Assembly: GCA_949927415.1 (NCBI GenBank)
Contig: CATLFB010000002.1
Coordinates: 124,001-188,000, forward strand
Source: an uncultured Candidatus Melainabacteria bacterium
Lineage (GTDB): Bacteria; Cyanobacteriota; Vampirovibrionia; Gastranaerophilales; Gastranaerophilaceae
DNA: 64,000 nt
Reading direction: 5' to 3'
Shown piece after piece: positions 43,743-53,508 of the stretch. The translations under genes and the position numbers were made by a program. Each line of letters begins with the position of its first letter. The first letter of the stretch is position 1. Under the pieces are notes generated by a model, which saw nothing but the letters and a program-made list of their open reading frames with translations, was not told the DNA's origin and did no database searches.

Positions 43743-45197
43743 TTACAAATCATTTCCGCAGTACGACAAATTGAAACTCTTGTTGCAGAGCGGAAAATCT
43801 GATATCCCGTTGTTTCTGACAGCCATCGCAAGCCCGTACCAGTTGTTGAAGGACGGGTCTTTAATCTTGCAGCGCGTAATTTTTCCGTCGTTGTCGGTTA
43901 TGAATGTTTGAACAACTTCGCCGCGCCAGCCTTCTGTCATTGAAACAACAAATTTGTCAGACGCAAGTGCATTTGTACACGAGATATAGAGCGCTTCGCC
44001 TTCAAAATCAGGCAGCATTTTCATGAATTTTCTAATTAATGAAAGCGATTGCATGATTTCTTTGTACCTTATGCGCGTTCTTGAGTAAACATCGCCGGCA
44101 GCCTTGAATTTTTTGTCGTCTTTGTCCAAAAACCACTTGTCAGGAAAATCGAAACGAGTGTCAAGTTCCACACCTGACGCGCGGCCCGCAGGGCCGACAA
44201 GGCCTAAGGCTTTTGCGTTTTCGAAACTTACAACACCTGTTCTTTCAAGCCTTGAAATAACTGTTGGCGATTTAAGCATTGTGGTTGTGGTGCGTTTGAC
44301 ATCATCCCCGACTTTTTCGAGGGTTTTCAGTATATTTTCGGCAAGTTCCTGTGATATGTCAAAATTTACGCCGCCAACTCTTATCAAACCGCGTCCAAAA
44401 CGGCTTCCGCAAATTTCAAGAAGCGAATTTATCACCAAAGTTCTTGTTGCACCAAAGATTGCCGCACCCATTTGATAGGCAGTATCGCCGGCGATTGCGC
44501 CTAAATCCCCGATGTGGATTGCCGCGCGCTCCATCTCAAGTGCGATAAGTCTTATTAATTGTGCGCGGTTTGAAATCTGAATTCCCGCCAAAGCTTCCAT
44601 TGCGCGCGAATAGGCCAGATTGTATGCGATAACGCTGTCGCCGCAGACTGATTCTGCTAGCTGGTTTGTCGGGTTTTGCACGAACAAATCTTCAACGCCT
44701 CTGTTCTGGTATCCGAGACGGATTTCCAAATCGTAAACCTTTTCGCCGTTGCACATAAACCTGAAATGTCCGGGTTCGATGACGCCCGCATGGATTGGCC
44801 CGACGCCGACCTGGTGAATTTCTTCGCCTTTGATTTCAAAGAACGGGTATTCTTTCTTGTGGTCACGAACAGGTTTAAGCCACGGATGGCCGAGGGGTTC
44901 TATGCCGTATTGTTCGAAAAATTCCCGCTCAAACATGTGGAATGCCGGAAGGGTTTTTGTGATTGATTCGTAGGACTTTTTGTCTGCGCCAAAAAATGAT
45001 GATGAAATATATAGTTTGCCTTCTTCATCGTCTGCCAGAACCACGTAAAGCTTTACGCCGTCAAAAACTTTGTCGCCGAAAAATCCGACAACGCGTTTTT
45101 TTATTTCGATAATTTCTTTTCTCAAATCGTTTATATCAAGACATGGGATGTCTTGTAGATTTACAGGTTTGTTATTTTCGGTAATTATCCAGTTCAT
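43743..45197 (-). CDS. hyfG: Hyf-like complex large subunit (NuoC-NuoD type) lacking standard NiFe ligands
   Basis: A 484-residue fusion of a NuoC-like domain (1 to about 120) and a hydrogenase large-subunit/NuoD-like domain. GPIHAGVIEPGHFRF and RLGYQNRGVEDLF are typical of the group 4 hydrogenase/complex I branch. The nickel site is incomplete. The first motif, normally RxCGxC, reads SVCGDS (C185 kept, second Cys replaced by Ser, Arg by Ser). The C-terminal DPCxxC reads DFPLCNKSFNLSYC (C471 and C480, wrong spacing). This pattern fits the energy-converting hydrogenase-related (Ehr) complexes, whose substrate is unknown. There is no C-terminal maturation peptide and no hyp maturation gene in the window. 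Confidence 0.82.
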   Translation of the reverse strand: MNWIITENNKPVNLQDIPCLDINDLRKEIIEIKKRVVGFFGDKVFDGVKLYVVLADDEEGKLYISSSFFGADKKSYESITKTLPAFHMFEREFFEQYGIEPLGHPWLKPVRDHKKEYPFFEIKGEEIHQVGVGPIHAGVIEPGHFRFMCNGEKVYDLEIRLGYQNRGVEDLFVQNPTNQLAESVCGDSVIAYNLAYSRAMEALAGIQISNRAQLIRLIALEMERAAIHIGDLGAIAGDTAYQMGAAIFGATRTLVINSLLEICGSRFGRGLIRVGGVNFDISQELAENILKTLEKVGDDVKRTTTTMLKSPTVISRLERTGVVSFENAKALGLVGPAGRASGVELDTRFDFPDKWFLDKDDKKFKAAGDVYSRTRIRYKEIMQSLSLIRKFMKMLPDFEGEALYISCTNALASDKFVVSMTEGWRGEVVQTFITDNDGKITRCKIKDPSFNNWYGLAMAVRNNGISDFPLCNKSFNLSYCGNDL

Positions 45198-45201
45198 ATT
45201 G

Positions 45202-46638
45202 TTACCCCGCTAATCCTGTGATTGTGCCGTTTATCAATTCATTTACAAAGTGCGGAATGTAAATTCCGAGAGCGAACGCCATCAAAAGCATTACAATTTG
45301 CGGGAAATACATGCCAAAACTTACTTCTTTTACGTTTTCGTCGTAATTTTTGCCTTCATGGGGTTCGCCAAAACTCATTTTTACAACAGCCTTGCCGAGT
45401 CCATAAAGCACGATTGTCAAAAGAACCACGAAAAGTCCGCAAAGTATATAATGTTTTTGAAAAATCATTGATTTTATCATCAAAAATTCGCTTATGAATA
45501 AAACAGAAGGCGGGAATGCAACGATTCCTAAAAACGACGCAATCCAGAGCCAGCCTGTTTTTTTGTCTGTTTTCAAAAGTCCAGTGACTGATTTTATTTT
45601 TTTTGTTTTGAAGATTTCCAAAATATTTCCGCTTGTTAAGAAGAACGATGCTTTTATCAGCGAATGGCCTATCATGTGAAGGATTGCGGCATAAATTGCG
45701 AGTCCTCCGACAGCGCATCCGATAACCAAAATCCCCATGTTTTCAACTGAAGAATAAGCCAGCATTCTTTTGTAATTGTTTATGTGGAAAACGAACACGG
45801 CCGTTATGAAAAGCGATAAAAATCCCATCACAAGCATCATCAGTTTTCCAAAATCCGCACATCCTGCAAGAACCGTTATTTTGTATACTTTCAAGATGAT
45901 TAAGAAAGCTGAATTCAACAACGCGGCTGACAAAAGCGCTGAAACCGGTGACGGAGATTCCGAGTGCGCGTCCGGAAGCCAGAAGTGAACAGGCGCCAAG
46001 CCCATTTTTGTGCCGATTCCAAAAAGGATAAACACAAACGCGAGTTTCAGCCAGAAAGGATTGAAGATGTGCGCGTTTGCCATAAGTTCGTGGTAATAGA
46101 GTGAATTCATATTTCCGGTTGCGATTGTGAGAAGGATTATTCCGACAAACGCCAATGCGATACCGATTGAGCAGATGTAAACATATTTCCAGCCGGCTTC
46201 GACCGAACTTTTTGTTCTGCTGAACAGTATCAAATATGCGCTTGCAAGGGTTGTTGCTTCGATGAAGACCCATGAAAGCCCGAGGTTTGTGCTCAAAATT
46301 GCGCCCGTCATTGAAAGTACAAATATCAGCATCATGTATGAATAATGCCTCAATCTGCGGCAATCCGTGGTTTCATGTTTGATGTATCCGTTGTTGTAAA
46401 TCGCAACTGCCATAAACACGATTGAGAGCAAAAGCATAAATACAATGTTTGATGAGTCTGCGCAGAAGTATTTGCTTGAGCCTACAGGAAGATGCATTGA
46501 CATGCAAATCGAAATCACTAGATGCATGAGCGCATAAACATTTATAAAAAAGTTGTTCATCCATTTTGCTTTGAAAATGCACATGATTAAGCAAGCCAAA
46601 ATGGGAAATATCAAAAGTAAATTAATCATCATATTCAC
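45202..46638 (-). CDS. hyfF: Hyf-like complex proton-pumping subunit (NuoN/NuoM type)
   Basis: A 478-residue antiporter-like inner-membrane subunit with about 14 helices. The discontinuous-helix and channel motifs are present: WVFIEATTLASAYL, FILFGIGTKMGLAPVHFWLPDAHSESPSPVSALLS, the lysine/histidine-bearing segment KRMLAYSSVENMGIL, and HMIGHSLIKASFFLTSG. Subunits of this kind move protons or sodium ions in step with electron transfer. It overlaps the upstream gene by 17 bases and is four bases from the large-subunit gene, so expression is tightly coupled. Confidence 0.88.
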   Translation of the reverse strand: MNMMINLLLIFPILACLIMCIFKAKWMNNFFINVYALMHLVISICMSMHLPVGSSKYFCADSSNIVFMLLLSIVFMAVAIYNNGYIKHETTDCRRLRHYSYMMLIFVLSMTGAILSTNLGLSWVFIEATTLASAYLILFSRTKSSVEAGWKYVYICSIGIALAFVGIILLTIATGNMNSLYYHELMANAHIFNPFWLKLAFVFILFGIGTKMGLAPVHFWLPDAHSESPSPVSALLSAALLNSAFLIILKVYKITVLAGCADFGKLMMLVMGFLSLFITAVFVFHINNYKRMLAYSSVENMGILVIGCAVGGLAIYAAILHMIGHSLIKASFFLTSGNILEIFKTKKIKSVTGLLKTDKKTGWLWIASFLGIVAFPPSVLFISEFLMIKSMIFQKHYILCGLFVVLLTIVLYGLGKAVVKMSFGEPHEGKNYDENVKEVSFGMYFPQIVMLLMAFALGIYIPHFVNELINGTITGLAG

Positions 46639-47272
46639 AATCCTTCAAATCTGATAACTGTGTAACTTCCAGGCCGTCGAATTCTTTGTTGATTCTGTTT
46701 ACCAGAAGTCCCAAAATAAATACTGCAATAAATACATCAAGCAGCACGCCCAAATTCACGATAACAGGCATTTCCTTTGCAACGGAAAGAGAAAGCAGGA
46801 AAATCCCGTTTTCCATTGTGATAAACTCGATTACGTTTGTGAGGATTTTGTGCTTAATCGTGATGAGAATAAGGCTTATGATTATCACCGCAATCGAAAC
46901 ACCGAAGTAAACAGGGTTAATCATCTTGATGCCCGGGAAATTGAAATCCGAAATCAAAAATCCGCCAAAAAGAATTACGCTTGAGATGAACAAGCAGTAA
47001 AAATGCGGAATATTTGCTTCCATATCTCTGTATTCGTGGGTTTGTTTAACTATTTTGTTCAAAAATGCCGGAATCACGATTGCTTTGACAAGCAGGGTTT
47101 CGCAGGTGAGGAAAAGAAAGTTCAAAACATCTGTCTTTTCCATGCCGAACCAGCAAATCAAAAACAACAAAATTCCCTGCAGAACAAGAATTCTAATATG
47201 TGCCATCAAGCGGCTTGTGGCCGCCATATAGAGCATTGTTAATCCGAATAAAATTATTAGTGCGTTTTCCAT
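46622..47272 (-). CDS. hyfE: Hyf-like complex membrane subunit E (NuoK-like)
   Basis: A small membrane protein of 216 residues with about seven helices. The phrase EFITMENGIFLLSLS is the typical HyfE segment with a membrane-buried glutamate equivalent to the NuoK proton path. A second buried acid lies in CETLLVKAIVIPAFL. The C-terminus is acidic. It lies between the NuoH-like and NuoN-like genes, as in hydrogenase-4 and Ehr operons. Confidence 0.85.
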   Translation of the reverse strand: MENALIILFGLTMLYMAATSRLMAHIRILVLQGILLFLICWFGMEKTDVLNFLFLTCETLLVKAIVIPAFLNKIVKQTHEYRDMEANIPHFYCLFISSVILFGGFLISDFNFPGIKMINPVYFGVSIAVIIISLILITIKHKILTNVIEFITMENGIFLLSLSVAKEMPVIVNLGVLLDVFIAVFILGLLVNRINKEFDGLEVTQLSDLKDCEYDD

Positions 47273-47281
47273 TTTTTCTTC

Positions 47282-48202
47282 CTAGTTTCCGTAAATTCTT
47301 ATAGCTGTTAGAGAAAGAATTATTAATGCAAATGAAGACATTGCAAAAATGAATTCAAAAACATGTGACATTCTAAGTCGGGCAATGCAGGATTCAAGAG
47401 TTCCGACAAACACTGCGATTACAAAAAGCGCCGCAACATAACATAAAGCCGAATACCAGAACCCGATTAAGTGCATCGGGATTAGCAATGCAGCGATTAA
47501 GGATTCCAAAATCACCATCTTGATTCCGGCAGCCCATGTGATAAGCCCCAAATCCTGTCCTGAATTGTCCAGAATCATAACTTCATGAATCATTGTCAAT
47601 TCCAAATGAGTTGTCGGGTCATCCACCGGCACGCGGCAACATTCTGTAAGAAGCATTACAACAAGTGCAAGAACAGCAAGCAGGGTTATCAAAATTCCCA
47701 TCACGCCGGCTTTTTCAAGAATCATTGAAAGGCTCTGGAATGTGTAATTTCCGGTCAAAGCAATTAATGATGCCATGATGATAAAAAATGCGGGCTCAAC
47801 AATTGTTGTAAAGCAGGCTTCGCGGCTTGCGCCCATGCCTTCAAAACTGCTTCCTGTATCCATCGCGGAAATCAGCGCGAAAAACTTTCCAAATCCCAGA
47901 ATGTACGCGAATAGTATAAATCCGCCTTCCATATTGATAACCGGCTGGCCGTTAATCATCGGGACAAAAAGTCCTGCAACAAGGGTTGTCGCAAAGATTA
48001 CGAGCGGCGCAAGCCTGAAAATCCAGGTTGTGGTATTGCTTATCACGCAGTCTTTTTTCATCAATCTTACAAAATCCCATAGCGGCTGCCAGATTGAAAC
48101 GCCTTTGCGGCCTGCCCAGAACGCTTTTGTCTTTTTTATTACACCGATTACGAGAAACGGCGCGAATAATAGTATTATTAAATTAATCAAGTTTGTAATC
48201 AT
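47282..48202 (-). CDS. hyfC: Hyf-like complex membrane anchor subunit C (NuoH-like)
   Basis: The 306-residue NuoH/HycD-type subunit couples the soluble redox arm to the membrane arm. It carries the most conserved NuoH segment, here TECCRVPVDDPTTHLELTMIHE, with the buried glutamates, and an N-terminal KKTKAFWAGRKGVSIWQPL loop that contacts the small subunit. About eight helices are predicted. It is six bases downstream of the NuoL-like gene. Confidence 0.9.
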   Translation of the reverse strand: MITNLINLIILLFAPFLVIGVIKKTKAFWAGRKGVSIWQPLWDFVRLMKKDCVISNTTTWIFRLAPLVIFATTLVAGLFVPMINGQPVINMEGGFILFAYILGFGKFFALISAMDTGSSFEGMGASREACFTTIVEPAFFIIMASLIALTGNYTFQSLSMILEKAGVMGILITLLAVLALVVMLLTECCRVPVDDPTTHLELTMIHEVMILDNSGQDLGLITWAAGIKMVILESLIAALLIPMHLIGFWYSALCYVAALFVIAVFVGTLESCIARLRMSHVFEFIFAMSSFALIILSLTAIRIYGN

Positions 48203-48208
48203 TTTTAC

Positions 48209-50194
48209 CTACCCTAAAAATACTAATGCGATTAGTGCTAAAATTAAGAATATCAAACCGTAGAGGATATATTGCTGAATGTTTCCGTTCTGGATTCTTT
48301 CGAATACAGTGAAGAATTTTTCAATATCTTTTATGAACGGTTTTATAATGTAAGCTTCTTCAACATCTTCAATATGCAGACAGAAGTGAGCGTCTTTTGG
48401 GAAAAGTTCTTTCGGCTTTTTGATGTCGAAAACTTTCTTGAACAAAGGCGTCAGCATTGACAAAAACGGGCTTGCGTAAGATGATGCCGTATATTGTATG
48501 TGATTGTTTCCTTTGTCGTAGCCGCAGCCCCAGGTGCAGTGTGAAGCGGCTTTTTTGTTTGCGAGTTTTCTGAGAATTGCAAGCGCCAAAATGAACGCCA
48601 GAAGTCCGAATGCCGTAAACGAAATTGTCTGCAGCAAACCGACAATTGCGGGAGTTTCGATTGCGCCTGTGAAAAGTGAAACCGGCTTTGTCACGAGTTC
48701 AAAAACGAACTGCGGGAATATACCGATTAAAAGCGTCATCACAGCTAAACAAATCATCGGGAAAATCATTGAAGATACAACGTCTTCTTTAACATGTTCA
48801 GCGTGTTCAGATCTGGCCATACCTAAGAATGTTATGCTGTAGAGTTTTGTGAAACAAAGGATTGCCATTGTTCCGACAAGCGCCAATCCGGCCAGTGAGA
48901 GAATCATGAGAACAAGCATTCCGAGATTACCGGTTAAAGCGCCCTTGAGCATTCCAAAATATATCAAAAATTCGCTTATAAATCCGTTAAATGGCGGCAA
49001 GCCGCAAATTGCAATTGAGCCAATCAGGCAAAGCAGTGCTGTTTTCGGCATTGATTTCAAAAGTCCGCCAAGAACTTCGATATTTCTTGTGTGGGTTTTG
49101 TTGTAAACAGAGCCTGCCGCAAAGAACATCAATTCTTTGAAGATTGAGTGGTTTAAAATATGCAAAATACATCCGCCAAAACCAAGCACCGCAACCGGCA
49201 TTGAATGGTGTGCCAGCCCGAGCATTCCAACGCCCATGCCGATTCCGATTATTCCGATATTTTCGATTGATGAATATGCAAGCAGTCTTTTCAAATCGCG
49301 CTGCGTGATTGCATAAAGGATTCCGTACAATGCTGTGATAACAGAGATTATCAAAACAAAATATGAAATTCCGGCGGTCGGAATAACAATAAGAGAAAGA
49401 ATTCTCAAAATCCCGTAGATTCCGGTCTTAATCATAACGCCCGACATCACCGCAGACACATGGCTCGGTGCCGCGGGGTGTGCTTCCGGAAGCCAGTTGT
49501 GGAAAGGCACAAATCCGGCTTTTATTCCGAATCCGACAAAGGCAAGCATAAACACAAGGTTTGCGAATTGTGCGTTTTGGCTCAAAATTTCTTTGAAAGA
49601 ATTAAAATCGTAACTTCCGGATTTTAAAGTCAGCAAAACAAATGCCAGAATGATAAATATTACTGACACATGCATGTAGATTAAATATTTTATTCCGGCA
49701 TTGAGAACTTCTTTTTTGTTGTCTTCGAAAATCACAAGGAAAAAAGATGAAAGCGACATGATTTCCCACGTAATCAGGAAGAACATAACGTTTTGAATTG
49801 TTACAACGCCGAGCATTGAAGAAATCAGCATTGAGAGGAAAAGGCAGTGTGAAGAAACATTCATCCCCTTTTCCATGTAAGGTTTCATATAGCCGTTAGC
49901 GTAAACGCATCCCAAAAAACTCATCACTGAAATAAATGAGATGAAAAACGCCGAAAGCGGGTCGACGACAAACTTTATCGCGCCAAACATCCCGTTAAAA
50001 ATGTTTGGAACCGCAACAAGGCTCTCGCCGCTTGCAAAAACGTTTACGGCTGTCATCAAGCACAGAATCATCGAGATAAATGCGAAGAATGACACAACTT
50101 TCAGCTTCCGTTTTTCGCTGAAAAATAAAGACATAGCACCGCCAATGATTGGGGTTAGTAAAGCATAGTAAAAAATTTCCATATCCATATCCAA
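48209..50194 (-). CDS. hyfB: Hyf-like complex large antiporter subunit B (NuoL-like)
   Basis: The first gene of the six-gene operon encodes a 661-residue inner-membrane subunit with about 16 helices. The proton-channel motifs are visible: FFLITWEIMSLSSFFLV, FGIKAGFVPFHNWLPEAHPAAPSHVSAVMSGVMIK, QRDLKRLLAYSSIENIG and HILNHSIFKELMFF. The C-terminal loop has the HyfB hallmark TWGCGYDK and QYTASSYASPF. With subunits C, E and F it forms a membrane arm with two antiporter-like modules. The start is one of two ATGs near GGATATGGATATGG. Confidence 0.9.
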   Translation of the reverse strand: MDMDMEIFYYALLTPIIGGAMSLFFSEKRKLKVVSFFAFISMILCLMTAVNVFASGESLVAVPNIFNGMFGAIKFVVDPLSAFFISFISVMSFLGCVYANGYMKPYMEKGMNVSSHCLFLSMLISSMLGVVTIQNVMFFLITWEIMSLSSFFLVIFEDNKKEVLNAGIKYLIYMHVSVIFIILAFVLLTLKSGSYDFNSFKEILSQNAQFANLVFMLAFVGFGIKAGFVPFHNWLPEAHPAAPSHVSAVMSGVMIKTGIYGILRILSLIVIPTAGISYFVLIISVITALYGILYAITQRDLKRLLAYSSIENIGIIGIGMGVGMLGLAHHSMPVAVLGFGGCILHILNHSIFKELMFFAAGSVYNKTHTRNIEVLGGLLKSMPKTALLCLIGSIAICGLPPFNGFISEFLIYFGMLKGALTGNLGMLVLMILSLAGLALVGTMAILCFTKLYSITFLGMARSEHAEHVKEDVVSSMIFPMICLAVMTLLIGIFPQFVFELVTKPVSLFTGAIETPAIVGLLQTISFTAFGLLAFILALAILRKLANKKAASHCTWGCGYDKGNNHIQYTASSYASPFLSMLTPLFKKVFDIKKPKELFPKDAHFCLHIEDVEEAYIIKPFIKDIEKFFTVFERIQNGNIQQYILYGLIFLILALIALVFLG

Positions 50195-50227
50195 ATAATT
50201 TATAATCTTATTTTCACGTACAAGTCC

Positions 50228-50256
50228 GTTGTAAATCTAACAAGGGCAAAAGTCAA
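50228..50256 (-). promoter_or_regulatory. Promoter of the hyf-like operon
   Basis: On the minus strand, TTGACT (50251-50256) and TACAAC (50228-50233) are spaced 17 bases apart, about 34 bases upstream of the first gene. Confidence 0.5.
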
Positions 50257-50342
50257 GAAGATTTTAAGGATGTTAAAGTTATATAAAAATTATGTACAAA
50301 AATGAAAAATTTGACTTAAGAGTTTAAACGGGTGTGAAAATA

Positions 50343-50351
50343 TGTTATAAT
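50343..50351 (+). promoter_or_regulatory. Extended -10 promoter of the DUF2971 gene
   Basis: TGTTATAAT is a full extended -10 box. It stands 89 bases upstream of the chosen start. TTTAAA is at the -35 position with 17 bases between. Confidence 0.6.
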
Positions 50352-50440
50352 GAATTATGTAATGAGTTGAATCGCGGATTAGGAAAAATCGGATTTTTTT
50401 AATTGCGCGACGGGCTTAAATGCAGTTTTCGGAGTTGAAT

Positions 50441-51358
50441 ATGATTGATTATGACGGTTTGCTGAAAAAAATTCCAAAGGTGAAGAAGATTCTTGATGAC
50501 GGGTCGAACTTAAACCTTTACCATTACACAAAGCCCGAGAAGCTGCTGAGCATTCTTGAATCCGGCACAATCAGATTTTCAAACGCGCTTTATCTGAATG
50601 ACAAAGAGGAAGTGACATATTCATACAAACTTATAGGCACGCTGATTGATGAGATGCCGGCTTTGAATCCGGAACTTTTTGGCCGGATAAAAGAGCATTT
50701 TAACAGGAAATATAAAAACATAATAACCGGCAGTGATACGTATAGCAACCGTTACGAATATTATACAATTTCGTTTTCGACAGACAGCGACAATTTGACG
50801 CTTTGGAACGGATATTCGAAAGGCCGTACATACACGGGCTACAACATCGGATTTTGCAAGAAAGATTTGATTGCGGATATGGAAAAACAGGGATTTCATG
50901 CTGTTTACGGAAACATAATTTACGAGCGCGAAATTCAGACGACTATTTTGAGGTTGATTTTTGAAAAGTGGAATAAACAGTTTGAGAAAATCGCTTTTGC
51001 GCGCAAAAGCCAAAAATCTATCGAAAAACAGCAGAATATTATGTTTGAATTGATTGATATTTTGAGCGTTGTGAGTTTGTTTTTCAAAAACCCTTATTTT
51101 AAGGACGAAAAGGAATACAGAATTATTTTCATCAACCATTTCAGTATGAACGGTTACAAGCAGACGAAGATTTTCGAGAAAAACGGGCTTTTCATACCAT
51201 ACATTGAATACAAATTTATGAAGCGTACGGTAAGTTCAATCAATATCGGCCCGACACTGGAAGAGAATATTTTTTACACAAGCACCTGCCGCATGCTGGC
51301 GAATTTTGGCTACGACAAAAAGACTGTAAATCGCTCGAAGATTCCGTTGAGGTATTAA
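50441..51358 (+). CDS. DUF2971 domain protein
   Basis: A 305-residue soluble protein with the DUF2971 pattern: LYHYTKPEKLLSILESGTIRFSNALYLNDKEE, then ISFSTDSDNLTLWNGY and KDEKEYRIIF. The function of the family is not settled; members are common in defence-rich and accessory regions. I chose the ATG at 50441, with GGAG eight bases upstream, over the ATG at 50420, which has no ribosome site. The gene stands alone, between the divergent hyf-like operon and the convergent glycan operon. Confidence 0.8.
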   Translation: MIDYDGLLKKIPKVKKILDDGSNLNLYHYTKPEKLLSILESGTIRFSNALYLNDKEEVTYSYKLIGTLIDEMPALNPELFGRIKEHFNRKYKNIITGSDTYSNRYEYYTISFSTDSDNLTLWNGYSKGRTYTGYNIGFCKKDLIADMEKQGFHAVYGNIIYEREIQTTILRLIFEKWNKQFEKIAFARKSQKSIEKQQNIMFELIDILSVVSLFFKNPYFKDEKEYRIIFINHFSMNGYKQTKIFEKNGLFIPYIEYKFMKRTVSSINIGPTLEENIFYTSTCRMLANFGYDKKTVNRSKIPLRY

Positions 51359-51448
51359 AGTAAATATTAGGAGTGCACCGGAGGTTAACTTTTTTAAATG
51401 ATGCTTTTTATTTTGGAAATTTTGTGCTTTCAGGGTTTTGTGGGTTTC

Positions 51449-51477
51449 AGAAAGGCCGCGCAGCGCGCGGCCTTTCT
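51449..51477. terminator. Strong hairpin terminator between convergent genes
   Basis: AGAAAGGCCGCGC pairs with GCGCGGCCTTTCT, a perfect 13-bp stem with a three-base loop. It separates the DUF2971 gene from the end of the glycan operon and can serve both. Confidence 0.85.
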
Positions 51478-51496
51478 TACTTAAATATTTAAAAAA

Positions 51497-53410
51497 TTAT
51501 ATACTTTTAATTTTTTGTTTATAAATTTTCTTTTTTATTTTGTATCGCTGTTTTGTTTTTCCTGAAACGAAATTTAAAAAGATTTTATACTTCCAGTATT
51601 TCAGCAAATTTTTTCTGTAATCTTTGAGATTGGAAAGTGAAAAATTAATATAATTATTCTGGTTAGCCGAATTCATTCTCAATAAAATCTCTTCGTAAAA
51701 AGGTGATTTTCTGGCGTATTCCCACCAGATTTCAGAGTAGTTTTCGCTCGGACAAAACCATGGTTTTGTGGTTCCTGCAAAGTGCATAATTTTTGGATTT
51801 TTTTCATCTTTTTTATATTGTTCATAAAAAGTTTTTGGCATAAAATCCAGGATTGTTTTGTAATAAAAATTTGCTACCGGAAAGTTCCACGATGTATCTA
51901 TGTATTTAATGCCATTTTTGAAAAACGCATTAAGCCCGTCCTGCTCTAAGATTCTGAACTGGGTTTTGGATACCAAATCAAGCATTTTAGATGAAATATT
52001 ATTATCGTTAAAATATTTTATATTTATGAGCATCACTCCGGTATTAAAATATTTATAATTATCTTCTAATTTCAGCTTTTCGCACAGGTATTTTCCCCAG
52101 TTTAAGCTGTCGTTGCGGTTATTTACAAATGCTCCCATTATTAAATCTTTGCAAGCCGCAAGCGGATAATTTGTTATGTCTTCGCTGTATAAAACAGACG
52201 GATCTTTCAAAAATAACAAATCAACATCTGTAAATAATACCTTTTCGAAATTTTTTAAAATCAATGGTGAAGTCAGTCTAAAATAGCATTCAAGATTGTA
52301 GTTTGGCGGAAATTTTAAATTATATCCTTTTAAAATCGGTGTCGGATTGACAAACCTTAATGAAATATTTTCGCATTCGATTTGCTTTTTGAGAATGTTT
52401 TTGTTTCTTTCTGTGATGCTTCTTTCAAAAATTATGATGTCATAATTTTGTTCCGGATTAACAACTTTTTTCAACGATTCGAGGCATGTTGAAAGATAAG
52501 GAACATATTCATTGCTCGAACTCATTGCGATAACATTATTATTATTATCGAATGCCGGTTTTAAATCTGAGTTTGCTTCTTCGGTGTTTAAAATAAAAGA
52601 TGAATATAATTCTTTGATGCATTTTGATTTGTCTTTGTGTTTTTTGAAAGCATAGAGAGATAAAATAAATTCTCCCATATACCCCAGCACCCTTGCTGCT
52701 TTTTCAGAATAAGTGACAACATTAATCTGTTTTTTGAATTCTTCTAATATTGAAAATAAAAATTCGGAATATTCAAAAAATTCTTCCTTTTTCATAATAA
52801 ACATATTATAAAAATATCTGTAAGGTCCTTTATTTAATTCTTTTATTTCTTCAGCATACTGCGGATAAATTTGCGAAATCAATTTCATACAATTTTCGTA
52901 ATCTGACTCATTAGAACCATGACAATTTTTTACAAAATCTTCTTTTCCATTTTTGCAATTCAAATATTTTTCATTGGCTTTTTTTATAAAAATAATATCT
53001 GTGCCAAGAACGGTTTCTTTAATATGCAAGTCATCAAGACCGGTTTCAGAAAAATAATCCTCTGTAATATAATCAAACTTGAAGGCAGAATATCCATACT
53101 CGAAAGTTTTATTCTGAACTGTCGGGCTGTATTTTTCATTAAAAATAAAATGCCTTCTGTAGTGCATGAAACCAATATAATCCGGATTGCCGATTTTGTC
53201 GTAATTTTTCCATGCCCAATACTGCGCAGAAAGTTCTGCGTAATAAGGGTTTTCTGCAGAAATATTCTCGCCCGTGTCATCTCCAATCATCCCATCAAAA
53301 GCTTCCGCTGCAATCGCGCGTCCTGTCTGAATCGGTTTTATAATATCCGTTTCGATGATTTTGTGCTTGTCTTTGTATGTTACAAAAATTCTAATATCTT
53401 TCTTTTCCAT
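51497..53410 (-). CDS. DUF4422-GT8 glycosyltransferase with basic C-terminal tail
   Basis: A 637-residue cytoplasmic glycosyltransferase. Residues 1 to about 250 are a DUF4422 domain (FVTYKDKHK, GDDTGENIS, QYWAWKNYD, GFMHYRRHF). Residues 290-575 are a GT8 retaining glycosyltransferase with the metal-binding FTDVDLLFL (DxD) and FNTGVMLIN, ending near IMHFAGTTKPW. The last 45 residues form a basic tail, KYWKYKIFLNFVSGKTKQRY, shared with three neighbours. Unlike them, it has no homopolymer tract before the tail, so its tail is fixed. The donor and acceptor sugars are unknown. It is the last gene of the operon; AAAAGGAG precedes the ATG. Confidence 0.85.
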   Translation of the reverse strand: MEKKDIRIFVTYKDKHKIIETDIIKPIQTGRAIAAEAFDGMIGDDTGENISAENPYYAELSAQYWAWKNYDKIGNPDYIGFMHYRRHFIFNEKYSPTVQNKTFEYGYSAFKFDYITEDYFSETGLDDLHIKETVLGTDIIFIKKANEKYLNCKNGKEDFVKNCHGSNESDYENCMKLISQIYPQYAEEIKELNKGPYRYFYNMFIMKKEEFFEYSEFLFSILEEFKKQINVVTYSEKAARVLGYMGEFILSLYAFKKHKDKSKCIKELYSSFILNTEEANSDLKPAFDNNNNVIAMSSSNEYVPYLSTCLESLKKVVNPEQNYDIIIFERSITERNKNILKKQIECENISLRFVNPTPILKGYNLKFPPNYNLECYFRLTSPLILKNFEKVLFTDVDLLFLKDPSVLYSEDITNYPLAACKDLIMGAFVNNRNDSLNWGKYLCEKLKLEDNYKYFNTGVMLINIKYFNDNNISSKMLDLVSKTQFRILEQDGLNAFFKNGIKYIDTSWNFPVANFYYKTILDFMPKTFYEQYKKDEKNPKIMHFAGTTKPWFCPSENYSEIWWEYARKSPFYEEILLRMNSANQNNYINFSLSNLKDYRKNLLKYWKYKIFLNFVSGKTKQRYKIKKKIYKQKIKSI

Positions 53411-53508
53411 ATCTTTTCTCCTTTTACTCTTCTTTTTTCTGTTGTTACGCGGCTTGTTTTATGCCGTGTCCAAGATGAGATCTCGGAGAATATATGGTGA
53501 AAGATTGA

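Noticed and set aside
42778-50194. Ordinary hydrogen-evolving NiFe hydrogenase-4
   Set aside because: Two of the four expected nickel-ligand cysteines are missing or out of spacing in the large subunit, and no maturation genes are near.
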